Source of the DNA: Rotaria sordida | Lineage: Eukaryota > Rotifera > Eurotatoria > Philodinida > Philodinidae | Assembly (NCBI GenBank): GCA_905250125.1 | Contig: CAJNOL010000072.1 | Coordinates: 239,852-303,851, forward strand | Direction: 5' to 3' | Length of the DNA: 64,000 nt | Shown: one piece after another, positions 12,695 to 27,514 of the stretch | How the letters are laid out: the number at the start of each line of letters is the position of its first letter | Numbering within the stretch: position 1 is the first letter of the stretch | The notes under the pieces: model-generated | What the model was told of the DNA's origin: nothing | The model's database searches: none | Seen by the model: only the letters and a program-made list of their open reading frames with translations | Position numbers and translations under genes: made by a program

Positions 12695-13070
12695 ATGGAC
12701 AGAGCAATAGTCAAATATTGTACCACATGTGAAGAACCTGCTGGATTTTATTGTAATGGATGTCATAGAATATTTTGCAAACATCATTCTTACGAACATC
12801 AACAATCACTTTATGAACAACTTGATTGGTTAACTGTTGATCATGATGATTTTGTTCATACACTAAATAATACTGAGTCAATCACACAGAGACATTATTC
12901 ATCAACAAAAATTATTGATAAATGGGAAGAAGAATCCATAAAATATATTCGAAAAACAGCAAATGAAGCTCGACATGCACTTATTGATGCCATAAAAGAT
13001 CACACTAATGAAGTAAAAACAAAATTAAAATTATTAACAGAAAAATTACATGAGGTAAATAATATTAATG

Positions 13071-13118
<48 letters not shown>

Positions 13119-13961
13119 TTGATGAAAGACATATAAAACAATGGTCAACAAAATTACGTAAGCTTAAACATGAATTTATTGCACAGCCGAAATTTACTGT
13201 ACGTATTCATGGCAATAAACCTGTCGTAATGCCGATTATAAAAATTCAACCTGATCCTATATTTGAAAATCATTCGAATGAACAACAATCATGTTCATTG
13301 GGTTTAGTTCCTTTTAAAAATTCTANNNNNNNNNNATCGATTTTCATTATGTTCTGATCATGTTAAAATTCTTGATAATGGTCAACTTATTATTCATGAT
13401 TCTACAAAATTTGATGCATCAATACGTGGATATCATGAATATTCTCAAGGTGAACATAAATTATTCTTTCATATCGAACATATGACATCTGATGAATGGA
13501 TTTTTTTTGGTATTATATCTAAACATAAATCTCATAATCAAAAATCTTATATGGATTCATCAGTTCATGGTTGGGCTGGATATAATCATGTTTATATGAA
13601 TGGAAAATCGATGCCTACTCTCAATGGATATCTTGATAATATGAAAATGAATGATTTTATTGAATTAACAATTGATTGTAATAAACAAAATATTTTTTTA
13701 TGGCATTCACGTCAAACATATAGCAATAAACTTCCTGTTGATATACGAACATGTCCATTTCCATGGCAATTTTTAATAAGTTGTCATAATCCAAATGATA
13801 CCTTACGTCTTTTACCATCATCAATGGGTTCAATAATTAAACGAGAACAAATGAAATCAAATAATGCTATGAAAATAAAAGAAAATGGATTTGAGAATGA
13901 AAATAATTATTTTCCAATTGCATGGGAAATAAATACAACTGACACAGTTCAATACATATAG
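12695..13961 (+). CDS. B-box zinc finger / SPRY-like protein, split by an assembly gap
   Basis: The 5' part (12695-13325) starts with a B-box-type zinc finger: paired Cys in KYCTTCEEPAGFYCNGCHRIF followed by CKHHSYEH. Then comes a helical, probably coiled-coil region (about residues 60-120), a poly-Asn tract from an AAT microsatellite, and a basic region. Ten N bases (13326-13335) follow. The 3' part is open from the gap to the stop at 13961 but in the next frame. It resembles a SPRY/B30.2-like beta fold (VKILDNGQLIIHD, WIFFGIISKH, HGWAGYNHVYMNG, IELTIDCNKQNIFLWHS). One gene is the simplest reading, with the true gap length a multiple of three instead of ten. The family usually acts in ubiquitin ligase or scaffold roles, but no RING is present. 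Intronless, roughly 420 aa. Confidence 0.75.
13068..13113. repeat. AAT microsatellite encoding poly-Asn
   Basis: (AAT)n run within the B-box gene, encoding about 14 consecutive Asn between the coiled-coil and the basic linker. Same repeat type as in the TMEM26 tail. Confidence 0.9.
13326..13335. other. Assembly gap (10 N)
   Basis: Ten unspecified bases inside an otherwise open coding region. Upstream and downstream frames differ by one, so the placeholder length cannot be the real length if the gene is intact. Confidence 0.99.
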
Positions 13962-14075
13962 TACGTCTTATTCGCATTTTTAAATCAATTGTTTTTATAT
14001 ATATTTTTTTTAAATGAATTTTATTGTTGAAAAATAAAAGAAAAAAAACACATGAATTGATTTTGGATGAAGATT

Positions 14076-14354
14076 TCACTGTTTTGTATAGAACACAGAT
14101 GGTGGAATTGTTGCATTATTCGTCACTGAATAATAAGGAGGTGGTAATTGGCTAATTTGTGGTGATGCCCAAACTGTTCTATAAGGCCCTTGTTGACGAT
14201 ATGCTTGAGTTATAAAAGCAACTGATGAGTTTTTATATGGAAAAACCGGTGAACGATTACGAAAGATTCTTTTCCAACAAAAAATCATCATTATAAGTAT
14301 TATCATCATTATTCCGCATAGTAGTATAATACTATTCCAAAGGTTTGCTTTCAT
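14076..14354 (-). CDS. Small single-pass membrane protein with a PPxY motif, 92 aa
   Basis: The first ATG of the open frame on the minus strand is at 14354. A strongly hydrophobic segment covers about residues 7-28 (NSIILLCGIMMIILIMMIFC) and is followed by a basic stop-transfer run WKRIFRNR. The rest is a polar cytoplasmic-type tail with LPPPYYSV, a PPxY motif of the kind bound by WW domains of NEDD4-type ubiquitin ligases. The layout resembles small PPxY adaptor proteins (WBP1/VOPP1-like), but I cannot assign a family. An upstream exon is possible, since an AG lies just before the ATG. It is convergent with the B-box gene, about 115 bp apart. Confidence 0.55.
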   Translation of the reverse strand: MKANLWNSIILLCGIMMIILIMMIFCWKRIFRNRSPVFPYKNSSVAFITQAYRQQGPYRTVWASPQISQLPPPYYSVTNNATIPPSVFYTKQ

Positions 14355-14399
14355 ATTCACTTGATGAACATAGACAATAGCAAAAAATAAAAGAAATAT

Positions 14400-16790
14400 A
14401 TTAATAATATACTCTTTCTCATTTCATAATGTTGAGAAAAAAAAAACTTTTTTTTTCTAGAATTCCTATTTTTCTTTTGACAGATTTCTAGAATAAAAAG
14501 GTGAACGTTCTTTAAGTTCATTCATTTCTATTTTGACATTGAAAAAAAGAAAAGAACAATTTCATCTTTTTTTTTATTTTGTTAATAGAACACCTACTGT
14601 TAAAAATAAATTTACAATTGTTTAACAAACTCAAGACAATGTAATGAAGAGACCACTTGTGAAAAAAGAAATTGAATGTCTTCATATATATATATATTTT
14701 TTTTGTCGATGATAGAAAAAGATTTTCGAAAGAGTGTATTTCACACAGTAGTGTAGCAAGGAGTAGCACCATTGAACAATTACCCACAGATTCTAAAGTA
14801 ATTGCGGACGGTTTTTTGTTTTTGAAATGAGACCGATTGCCCAATGTCTAAAAATCTTGATACACAAACATGTACAAAGATCCAAGTGGTATCATTTTAA
14901 TAAATTATATCTTATTGTGATCTAATCAAATCATTCAGAAAGATCAATTGACTATATTTTTCAATAAACTGATGACCACAATAATGACAATTTCACGGTG
15001 GTATTTTTTTGTTAAAATACTCATTATTCCACTTCAATTTGCTAATAGTTCTATTGGTGCTTATAAATGCTTTTTTTAACATAATATATTCAAAGATGTG
15101 AAAATGGAAGAGTACATTTGTGAATTAATATTTAAAAAAAAACAACGAATGAGCTCGTCTCTTAGTTGCGAGTAACGAATTTCTCTTCAATAAACATCGA
15201 TTTTTGTAATAGAAATAAGTTTTAAAAAAGATGTAGCTCAATTGATTTTTAATTGGCCATTGCTGTCTACTTCTCAAAATAATTTAGCTGAAAAACGATC
15301 TATGACTTAAAAATTCTTCGCTACGTTACTCATTTCACATATGTATTCTAAAAGTTACTTTAGATAATAAATCCCTTGTAAATTCAAGGAATTTCCACAA
15401 ATTAGATTAATCTTTGTTTTTGAATTATAAAACTGGTGTCAAAGTGCATCAACTACACTGCACAATGAATCATTTCTATCGAGCACACAGACATGACTCA
15501 TTTTCTATTAATAAGCAACGTTTTTTTCAGAGAAATATTAGTTTCTTCTACTCAAAAATAAGACGGATGAGAAAAAGACCATTTGCAATGGAAATTTTTG
15601 CGAAAAGACTTCTTACTTTTAAAAATTGGCAGATGGTAGATTACTCGATGTAGTTTTTCACGCTGATTTCATATGTCTTTATTTTTTTCTAAAAGTGCTT
15701 CTATGATAAAAAAATCACAAAAAATTTTTAAAAATCAAAGTTTTTAGAAAATCTATATCTCAGTCTAGAAGTATTTTTGCTAAGTGAATGTATGTTCCAG
15801 ATACACAAGAACATTCTCTGAAAGTTTTATCGATATCAGATTAGTGGAATAGAGTGGTGGCCAATTTTACTGAAGGCATCTTTTCGAACAACGAATAATT
15901 ATTTTTTTATAACGAAAACTTTTCTTATAAACCAATAAAGCAGAAGTCCTAGTTTTAGACTATCTATGATTTATTGTCCAACTCTTTTTATTTTTCACAA
16001 AAAAATTATGTTTTTCTCTAAAGATGTTGAAAATTTGTCTTTACTTTGTGAGTAAGTTTTTCCAATGAATTTATCAGTTATGACAAATTTTTTTTTACCA
16101 ACAAACTGATCGTTAATCAAAGTGTATAAGTTACTATTCAAATCTCGAAAAAGCTCACTTTTATTTTTCCATCTAATATCCATCTTGTTGTCCACTGTGT
16201 GGTGCTCAGTAAACTGAAATTGCACATCCCTATTTGAGATAAAGTTAAATCTCTCTTCCAATTTAAAGTTGTCATGAATTTGCAGACAATTGTACTACTT
16301 GAGCATAGCATCTATTAACGTTTCTCTTAGGAACAAAATCATTGAACATTTCTCACTGATCGACAAAAAAAACTAATATCACATTTGATTAAGATAAAGT
16401 AAAGATTTTCAATTATTTATTATCGTGATTCACCAACAGTACCGAGTTCAGAGGAGGACACTGGACGTGATAGCTCCTTCTTTCCGAAATACTTTTCGAT
16501 GTTTCTTAGTAGAAAATGTCCAAAACTGAACCGATACTATCTCTAATGAATTTCAAAATACATTTTGTGGCCATAATCGCTTCTATTTCCAAAATTCAAG
16601 ATTCGCCACTGCCTATCAATGAATTATATAGCCTTGAATATGTAAATTAATCTGTTTGTTAAACAGGACATATTTTCAAAAACTGTGAAAACAAAAATTC
16701 ATTATTCTTTATTTCAAAACTTTCATAAAAAATAGATTTTATTTTCTATAATGAATCATAATAATAAAAACAATGTTTAACATCGATCTA
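14400..16790. other. Intergenic AT-rich region
   Basis: No supported gene. Several short frames (14518-14844, 15414-15653, 15995-16261) have no recognisable domain, no splice partners and poor codon periodicity. No clear repeats seen. Confidence 0.5.
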
Positions 16791-16809
16791 AATAGTCAAT
16801 CATTTTTAT

Positions 16810-18000
16810 CAATTAATTCTCATACGAGATAAAATATCTGAATCAGTATGAAGTGGTAATATGAATAATATATTAAATGTGACATCATAAATTTCAAAAT
16901 GAAAATTTTTACTAAGCAGATTATTTTTATCTTGAATACATAAACAAAGTTAATCATCAGAATTTAATCGGATATATGTTATTTATATCATTTACATGAT
17001 ATGTGACAAGAGTTAACCAAAGTTGTTTAACTTTTCATGTACTTATTCAATAGGACTTTCATGTTTCTAACATGTAATAAAAAACAAATATATCATCAAA
17101 AAACGTTCGATTGACATGACTTAACTTGAATTATTTCTTGCAGATGTTTTAGAACAGAATCAAATAGAATTGATGTTTTCATCAAGAAAAATAAGCAAAA
17201 GAAAACGTTGAATTGTATGATACTAATTTATATCATGAATCTATATAAAATAAAGATACTTAATAAATATATGATTTGATCAAAAAAAAAATATCACATG
17301 GTATCAGTCATAACTTTTTTGATTGTTTATAATATTACTATGTAGAAAATTATATACGAGTTACTATACTAGTCATTGATTGTATGTCTAAAGTACTTCT
17401 GAAAAAATGACAATAAAACAAAATAGACGTTATTGACAACAAACGAGTTTCTATTATATTCCTATTAATAATAAGAATGAAAAATCTAAACTTTGAACTC
17501 ATGATTAGATCATAATGTTATGTCATTGAAACACTTCTTGTTCCATATGAATCAAAAAATGTTTATTTTTTATTTTCATATCCTGATACAAGTAAATATT
17601 AGCCTGTAACTTCCCGTAGCGTAAAAAGTACCGACACTTCTTTAATAAGACGATCTTCTAATGATGTTTGAATAATATAAAAATCAGAATATTGTGGTAC
17701 TATATGTAGTAAACTACTAATAGTAATTTGTTGATGTCCAATATTTATCCCCGATCATAGAATTTAACAAAATGTAAATCATTTAATAAATATCCATACT
17801 CAATTTGCAATTCTCTTTAAAAACTTAAAAATTCAATCACAATCTATTGTCAATGATATTTCTCGCAGATTTCATAATTCTTCATTAAAATATGAACAAT
17901 AACTATCGAGCATGAACTATTAATGTTAGTATCTTACTATTGACCTTATTTTCTCAATGATCAACATCTAACCGATTTGTATCAACAAGATATTTTTCAT
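16810..18000 (-). pseudogene. Decayed protein-coding locus, family not recognised
   Basis: On the minus strand several stretches read like bdelloid-style coding sequence but are broken by stops and shifts. About 17940-18010 gives IYEKYLVDTNRLDVDH then a stop. About 17760-17825 gives RELQIEYGYLLNDLHFVKFY and shifts frame at a GGGG run. About 17602-17752 continues as NIGHQQITISSLLHIVPQYS and DFYIIQTSLEDRLIKEVSVL then a stop. About 16813-16935 gives NFHFEIYDVTFNILFILPLH and TDSDILSRMRIN then a stop. The blocks are co-oriented. I do not recognise the family. An alternative is a set of small exons of an intact gene, but the in-block frameshift and stops argue against it. Confidence 0.4.
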
Positions 18001-18562
18001 ATATTTGACAGTGTTAACCAAGATTACTTCAAACAAAAAGTGACAATTATAAGTAACACATGTTATTATTTATGATATATAACATTGACAACAGAATGGA
18101 TGACTTATTTTCTCAATCATAAAGAAATATAAATTTGAAACAAATGATTACAAGAAACATATTTATATTAGTAAATTTCCCATCCATCTGATGATTGATT
18201 ATTTTCTCCTTGCATGCACATAAATAAATTCTTTTTTTCACGATAATCTTTGCTGAACATGATCAAATGTTTGATGAGAAAAACAATTATTTAATCTATT
18301 TTAGATAATAAAAAAAAAGAAGAAAGGAATGGTCAAAAATTAATTCTTGTTTCAATTAAGAAAACATTGATATTATTATTGCTTGTATCATATGAATAAA
18401 AACAAAAAGATTTTTCTCTTTGAATGAACTCATTATAGTTTTTTATTTTTTATTTTCTTTTTTGTCTTGATTATTGTCGTCATGCTATTTTTTTTTTGTT
18501 TTGGCCATAAAATAAAAGAAAGACAAAGAAAAAAAAATTAGAAGAAGGAATATCATTGCTCA

Positions 18563-18592
18563 CAACAAACAAACAAACAAACAAACAAACAA
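18563..18592. repeat. AAAC tetranucleotide microsatellite
   Basis: Tandem ACAA/AAAC units in non-coding sequence downstream of the calcineurin gene. Confidence 0.85.
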
Positions 18593-19107
18593 ATAAAAGT
18601 AGGAAAGAAAAACACATGGCCTTCAATGATTGTGATGGTCATTAGAATCGTGGAAAAAAAATGAAGCAAACGAGAAACAAAAAAAACAAGAAACTAATGC
18701 GAACGCTATTAAGCGCAGAACAACATTGAAGAGAAATATTGCTAATACAAAGATATTTAAGATCTTTTTTTTCTCTTTATGTCTCATTTACCGCACTGAC
18801 GACAATAGAATATTATTGTGGTTTCTTTTCTAGTTTTTGGTTTATCACGAAAAGAGTTAGACACACGCATGTGAACCGAAGAAAACGAAGACAGAGAAAA
18901 GTCAGTCGACTTTATACAAAAAAAAGAAAAAAAAGAAACGAAACATGAAAATAGGATTATTGATCAATAGATCCATTTCCCATCATAAATGTATTTTATA
19001 TCAGTGAATGCAAACAATTCACGCTAAAATATTCTCTTAATGTTCAATAGAAAAGAAGACAATAGATTTTGGTTTTTTCTTTTTTTTTTTTGAAAAATAA
19101 TTTATCT

Positions 19108-21812
<2,705 letters not shown>

Positions 21813-24800
21813 GGTCTATCCATCAAGATGAAAAGAATGATGAAATTAATATTGATTTTAGAAACATTGATATTCTTCGTTCTATTTCAAATGTAATTGA
21901 TCTATGATATTGTAACATGACAAGACAAACAAGAATAATACATGGAAAATAGATCTAGAGTATTAGAGAAAGAAAAAAAAAACAACAACAATTAGCATTA
22001 TTCTATGAAAGAAAAGAATAATTGTCATCGATTATACATATAATATTGTATTACTATTTATCCTTGTTCGTCTTAACAAGACTGTCGAAAGAGACACCTG
22101 CATGCACGCATCTAGAAAGTGAGAGAAGAGACCTAGACAGAACCACATACCGCCTATTGGGGCATGAAAATAGATTTCCTGCTTTGTTTCTTTCTCTTCC
22201 TCTCTCTCTCTTCTCTTTCTCTTTCTCTTTCTCTTCATTGCACGGGTGTGCAAGGCGATGTTCTTTTTCCTCATCTTTTCTTTTCGATAGTATGCTATGT
22301 GTGTGTATGGCACATCGACAAGATAGAGTAAAAGAAATTCATTTATCAAGTTTTTTTTTGTTGTTAGATGAAGGAAGAAAAGAAAGAACGAGATGGATCT
22401 AACAGAGAACAAGAGAGAGAGAGAGAGAGAGATGAAAAATGAAAGAAAGTAGTAAGCATTCTCTTTTTTCTACTTTGCATTTGTTTTTGCATCGTCGTCG
22501 ATCCTGTGATTGTTGTTATAGGAGCATGTATTCAATGTGTGTGTGTGTGTGGCAGCTACTCGTAACAGCAAACGTTTTGTTCTCATACATTTTATTCATT
22601 CTTTCTTCCTTCCTTTCTTTTCACATCATCAATAAGCGACTGAGTGAGTGCGAACTATCATTATTCTCCTCCTACCCATCAACAATATTTAGATATTAAT
22701 GAGAAGAAAAGAAACACAATAAACAAGCAACAACAGCGTTATTTTTTTTTTTGTTTTGGTTGTTCTTTGTTGTTGTCTTGCAAATCGATGGTTTCCTCAT
22801 TTGATAATAACACAATGTAAAGTTCTTTGTTCGTTCGACATTCTCCACGATTCGATTAATGTGTTGATTTATGTCAAAGTTCGCCGATTTTCTCGATGAA
22901 TTTATCTTTTTTCTTTAGTACTCAATGAGGCCAGGATAATGTTTGATAATACAGACACAAAAAAAAACTCCTAACGACAAAGTATCAGGTCATGAGACTT
23001 GAGAATAGATACACGCGAATCGTCTCATTTTTGATTTATGTAGAACAAAATAATAAGAGTACTTTAAATGATGAAAAATATATATATTAGTGAACATTTC
23101 ATTTCTGTTGATTTAACGAGAAAAAAATGGAAAATAAGAGAATAACAAAAGAAAAAGAATTTACTAAATAAAAATTAATAGATGCAAAATATGAAAAAAA
23201 ACTCGAGAAAAAAAAGTTCATTCCGCTATAAAATAAAGGTAAAAAAGAACCTTCGTTCATAATATTAGCAATTAATTTAGTAGAAAAATTAATGTAAATG
23301 AATTTCATAGAATTATCAAGAAATAAAACTCTTTTTGACGCCAACAATTTGATATAACAGATAAAAATATTTCAATTCTAAGAATTTGAATAATTTCCTA
23401 CAGATGGTGCTATTTATCAGTACCTCAATTATTCTCAAGACACTAAACGAAAACACTGTTTTCTTATTTTTCATTTTTGTTTCGAAAATAATAAGAAAAA
23501 TCAATTAATCAAACTAAACAGATCATATTTAGTTTTTTCTAAAACAAATACAAAAAAAAAATTGCTTGTTTAATTATCGTTGACAACTAAGATTCTACTG
23601 AATATACTCGATAACTCAATACAGTTTATTAAAACTTATAACTATTGTAATGTCACGTTCCTATATTATAAATTGTCAACAAATTATTTATTTTTTCTTA
23701 TTTTAATAACATAAACAGTTTTATGTCTTATTACTGCAAAGTCACTCGTCGTTCGTGATACTTATATGACGGAGAGATATAAATATTTTCTTAACATTTA
23801 AATAGAATAATAGCAAATCATGAGTTCTCATCTCATTTAGACAAGAAACGTACTGATAAAATGAATGAATGAGTTAACAATGGATAAGATCACGGAAGTT
23901 TATTTAGCGAGAATATGAAATTTATACTCTATCAATCGATATATTTAAGTAAAAAAAAAAAGAATAATATATATTTTACTGTTTCTATAAATAATATAGA
24001 ACTGTTTTACGAAAAGATTCATTTCAAAAAAATAAAAAAGAACTTTTAATCAAACAAGATCATTTTTTGAAACGAAACTTATAGTAAACTATCGATATAA
24101 ATATATGAACTACGAAATAATACTAGAATCATACTTGTTATTGAACTCTATGAATTTATCAATAGAAACAATTAGTTCAATTGTTTCGACATTCGGCAGT
24201 AAATATTCTGAGAACGTGACTTGATTTGCATTTTGTCGTATTCTCAGATCGACTAGATAATGGAAGAGAAAAAGAAGAAAAAAAAAATCGATCTGCCGCC
24301 GCTCTCATTCTCATTTCATGATCACAGACACGCAATCTTACTCTTGTTTTTCACAAATTGACTTTCAAGTAGTATCTCTCACCAATAACAAAAAGCACTA
24401 TTAATATATATATGTATATGATAATCATGTGTAATGAGAAACAAAATGGAATATCAAAAGAAAAAAAGAAACAATAAAAGGAATCTAAATAAAGAGAACA
24501 ATAGAAAGGAATACTTTTTGTTTCTTCTTATTTTATAGAATCTACATCTGTGTTTTTCTGCTTGCCGCTCCCCTATAGATCCATAATTCGAAGCGAAATA
24601 CAATTATTATATTCTAATGACTACACATACACAAAGAGAACATATATGCGAAGAGCAATGCATACCCAACTATCATGCTCGCATTGATAAAGAAGAATCG
24701 AGAGAATAACAATGCTGGACGAAAAGAGAAAATAGGAAGAGGGAAAAAAAAAGAAAGCCAAAACGGGCAGAGCATAAACTAAAGAGTAAGAGAGGGTCAT

Positions 24801-26453
24801 TAATAAAAAATTAATAAATGATGCAGAAGTAGAAAGTAATAACAACGCAGCATCGCTACTCTGTCGGAATAGAATGGTCACACACATATGTTTCATTGAC
24901 TCAGCTTACTATATATTTACAACGTAAGAACCAAAAAATAATATCATTCTCTTGCTTTTATTCTACAATGGCTAAGAAGAAATCAGCAGGCGTGGGAAAA
25001 AAAAACAGTGATGATGACAACGGGTGGTGGTAGTGGTGGGGACGGCGGCAACGGCGGCGAACTATTCTCCGAGGATGGATAGCCTGTTCGTGCTAAAATT
25101 AAAAAAACGGGTCTATGTAGTCAACGTTCAGATCCTAATCGAATTCGACTTGGCCAGAAAGTGCGATAGAGAACATAAGAGAAAACGACGAATAAGACTG
25201 GAAAAAAGAGAAAAAAAAATGTTAATTTGTTTTAAGTAGTTCCGATTATGTACTATTGCTGGTTATATATGAAACGATCACGACGACGGAAAATAGTTTA
25301 ACAACGTTCAAGAATTGTCCAAAATGATGAAGACGAGATTGACAACAAAAAACAAAACAAAAAAAAGAAAAACATCATTCCTACCCAAGTGTGTATATAT
25401 GTGCAAACAATTAACACCTAATTCAACATCGTTTTCTTTCACACGATTGAGAGCATAACAAATATCCACTTTTTTTTTAAAATTAAAATAATATCTATGT
25501 TTATAGGCATAGAAATAACGAAGATAATAGGCTTTAGTTTTAATTATCTTATTCTATATATTACTAATTCTATGTTTCATTATTATATATATCATTTAAT
25601 AAAGTATAAAAACAAATATCTAGTTGAATAAGTACTTTTACCTTTTCATCATAATATATTTTCAATGATAAATGTATTTATTGTTGATTGCTATCAAATA
25701 CTAAATAACTATGTTTTATGATAGAAAAATTATCAATGCATCTTTAAGCATCATTATTTGACTTGCAGATCTAATGTCTTCGTCACCATTCGCATACTCT
25801 TTTTTTTTTTGTTTTCTCGAGCTATAGATGCCCTCCCATCCATTTCCTGACTAGTGGTTTCCGTTGCCATTTGTCTCTGATACTTATTATTTGTTGATCT
25901 GTCAAATTAAGAAAACCAACGAATAAAAAATTTAAAATAAAAAATAACAACCCGTGTTTATCAATGTATATACATATATATCTTACCTTTAGATATTTTC
26001 TATGAATATCATTTTAATGTCATTCAACAATACCTTATAATATTCTCTTGATCAACAAATGATTTTCCCATCATCATATTAGGAAGTTTTTTTTTTCTCT
26101 CCCATTTTTTTTCTGCATGTAACAACATCAGGATTCTTTTCTTATGGCACTGCCGCACAGAAAAAAAAGTCGTTTTCTCTCTACTTGCATTAACACAATG
26201 CTCATTTCTCGGTTTTTCTTCTTCTTTTCCATCTACTTCTTCTTCTTCTTCTTCGAACACACAAGCCAGAGCGCAAAAAAAAAAAGGGAGCCAACAACGA
26301 TTCTAATTCGAGTGTGTCAAAACGCAAGAAAAGAGAAAATATGATGTGTATATGTGGAAATAAGGAAAAAAAAAGCGCACACAGGGAAGAATAGAAGGAT
26401 GTCACTGTTTTTCTTTTTTTTTGCTTTTATAGCCAAGATATATATATAGTTCT
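21813..26453. other. Long low-complexity region upstream of calcineurin
   Basis: About 4.6 kb without a supported gene. It contains CT/GA-rich tracts (22190-22240, 22412-22432), a GT run near 22536-22552, and a locally GC-rich patch at about 25020-25070. Open frames on both strands across 22022-22412 overlap each other in low-complexity sequence and look spurious. The region could carry promoter and 5'UTR exons of the calcineurin gene, transcribed leftward. A candidate is the ATG-containing block near 25790-25910 (-) preceded by TTTGACAG and starting MATETTSQEMDG, but nothing ties it to that gene. Confidence 0.45.
22412..22432. repeat. GA dinucleotide microsatellite
   Basis: Uninterrupted GA repeat in the upstream region of calcineurin. 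Confidence 0.85.
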
Positions 26454-27514
26454 TCAGATTTCAGCTGCTGCGAGATTATCATAAATTGTACGACGAATCG
26501 AAGCATTATTTTCATCAATTGGTGCAGGTTTTTTTGAATCTTTATTTATACCAATAATAGCATGAGCATATTTCGAATCGGGTAATTTGATCTAAAAATA
26601 TAAGAATTTAATCTTTATTCTTTCAGTTTATTTTTTTCTTTCTTACTAAATAATGATGTAAATTTGTTTTATCAAGCTCTTGGGAACCATGTTTAGCTGG
26701 TTCTAATTGATATGTTGCAGATATATTATGTTTTCGAGCAAGAAGTTTTGTACGTAAAATAGCTTTATACTAAACAATAGAATAAATTTTATTAAAGATA
26801 ATATAAGAATATGATATACTTACATCATTAAATAATTTCTTTTGATCAGCATTTGGCACTGTCCAAGAACCTGTTTTAGGTTTACCACTAAAAATAAAAT
26901 AGAATATTTTCGATGTAAAAAAACAAAACAATAAATTTTAGAATGAAATAAACGATTTATAATCTAATAAAATTGTTTTCATTTTAAAAGAGTTATTGAT
27001 AAAAAGAAAACAACAACAATGTCAAATAATCTTATACAACAAACATTTTTCTAATAATCTTCAAGAGTTTTCTATTAATAATCTACAATAGTCAAAGAAA
27101 CCTGATCTATTTCTAGGAAAAGAAAAAACATCGTTCATGAAATCTAATCCGAGATCAGATAAATAGAACTATGTGTTGAAGAAATAAAATAGATTAATAG
27201 ATTCTTGTGTTTAAAGAAAACAAGAAATCTGGATTATAGTGAGAATGTTTTTTGTTTTCAATATTAAAATATAGTATATAGAATTTATACCTTTTTTTTC
27301 CAGGTTTCTTCTTTTTCTTAGCAACTTTAGAAGGAGATTTAGCTGCTGGTGCTTTTTGAGGAGATTTCGCAGGAGCTTTTGCTGGTGGTGCAGGTGTTGT
27401 TGTTGTTGCTGCTGCTGCTGCTGCAGGTTTTTTCACAGCTTTACCAGCTGTTGGTAAAGTATACAATGCTATGATCAAAACGATAGCAAAGAATAGTAAT
27501 GACGACGTGTGCAT
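26454..27514 (-). CDS. Secreted Lys/Pro/Ala-rich protein, 182 aa, family unknown
   Basis: Four exons, 27514-27291, 26887-26824, 26769-26647 and 26591-26454, all GT-AG, in frame. Residues 1-24 are a clear signal peptide (SSLLFFAIVLIIALYTLPTA then GKA). Residues 25-75 are a low-complexity Ala/Pro/Lys/Thr segment resembling histone H1-type tails (APPAKAPAKSPQKAPAAK, KVAKKKKKPGKK). The remaining 105 or so residues look globular: SWTVPNADQKKLFNDYKAI, ARKHNISATYQLEP, HYLIKLPDSKYAHAIIGINK, NASIRRTIYDNLAAAEI. I considered a cystatin-like fold for the last part but see no QxVxG motif. Intron 1 is 403 bp, longer than its neighbours. An extracellular or vacuolar basic protein is all that can be inferred. 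Confidence 0.75.

Noticed and set aside
15180..15910. Possible inverted repeat
   Set aside because: Only scattered short matches (such as AATTGGCCA); not convincing by eye.
22022..22412. Overlapping 126-codon frames on both strands
   Set aside because: Both run through CT/GA low-complexity DNA, show no domain, and the opposite-strand overlap argues for a compositional artefact.
24968..25030. ATG frame starting MAKKKSAGVGKK
   Set aside because: Only about 21 codons, no splice continuation that I could justify; may be chance next to the GC-rich patch.
25780..25915. Minus-strand block with acceptor-like TTTGACAG and MATETTSQEMDG
   Set aside because: Could be a 5' exon of calcineurin, but no junction can be proven from sequence and the gap to exon 1 is about 4 kb.
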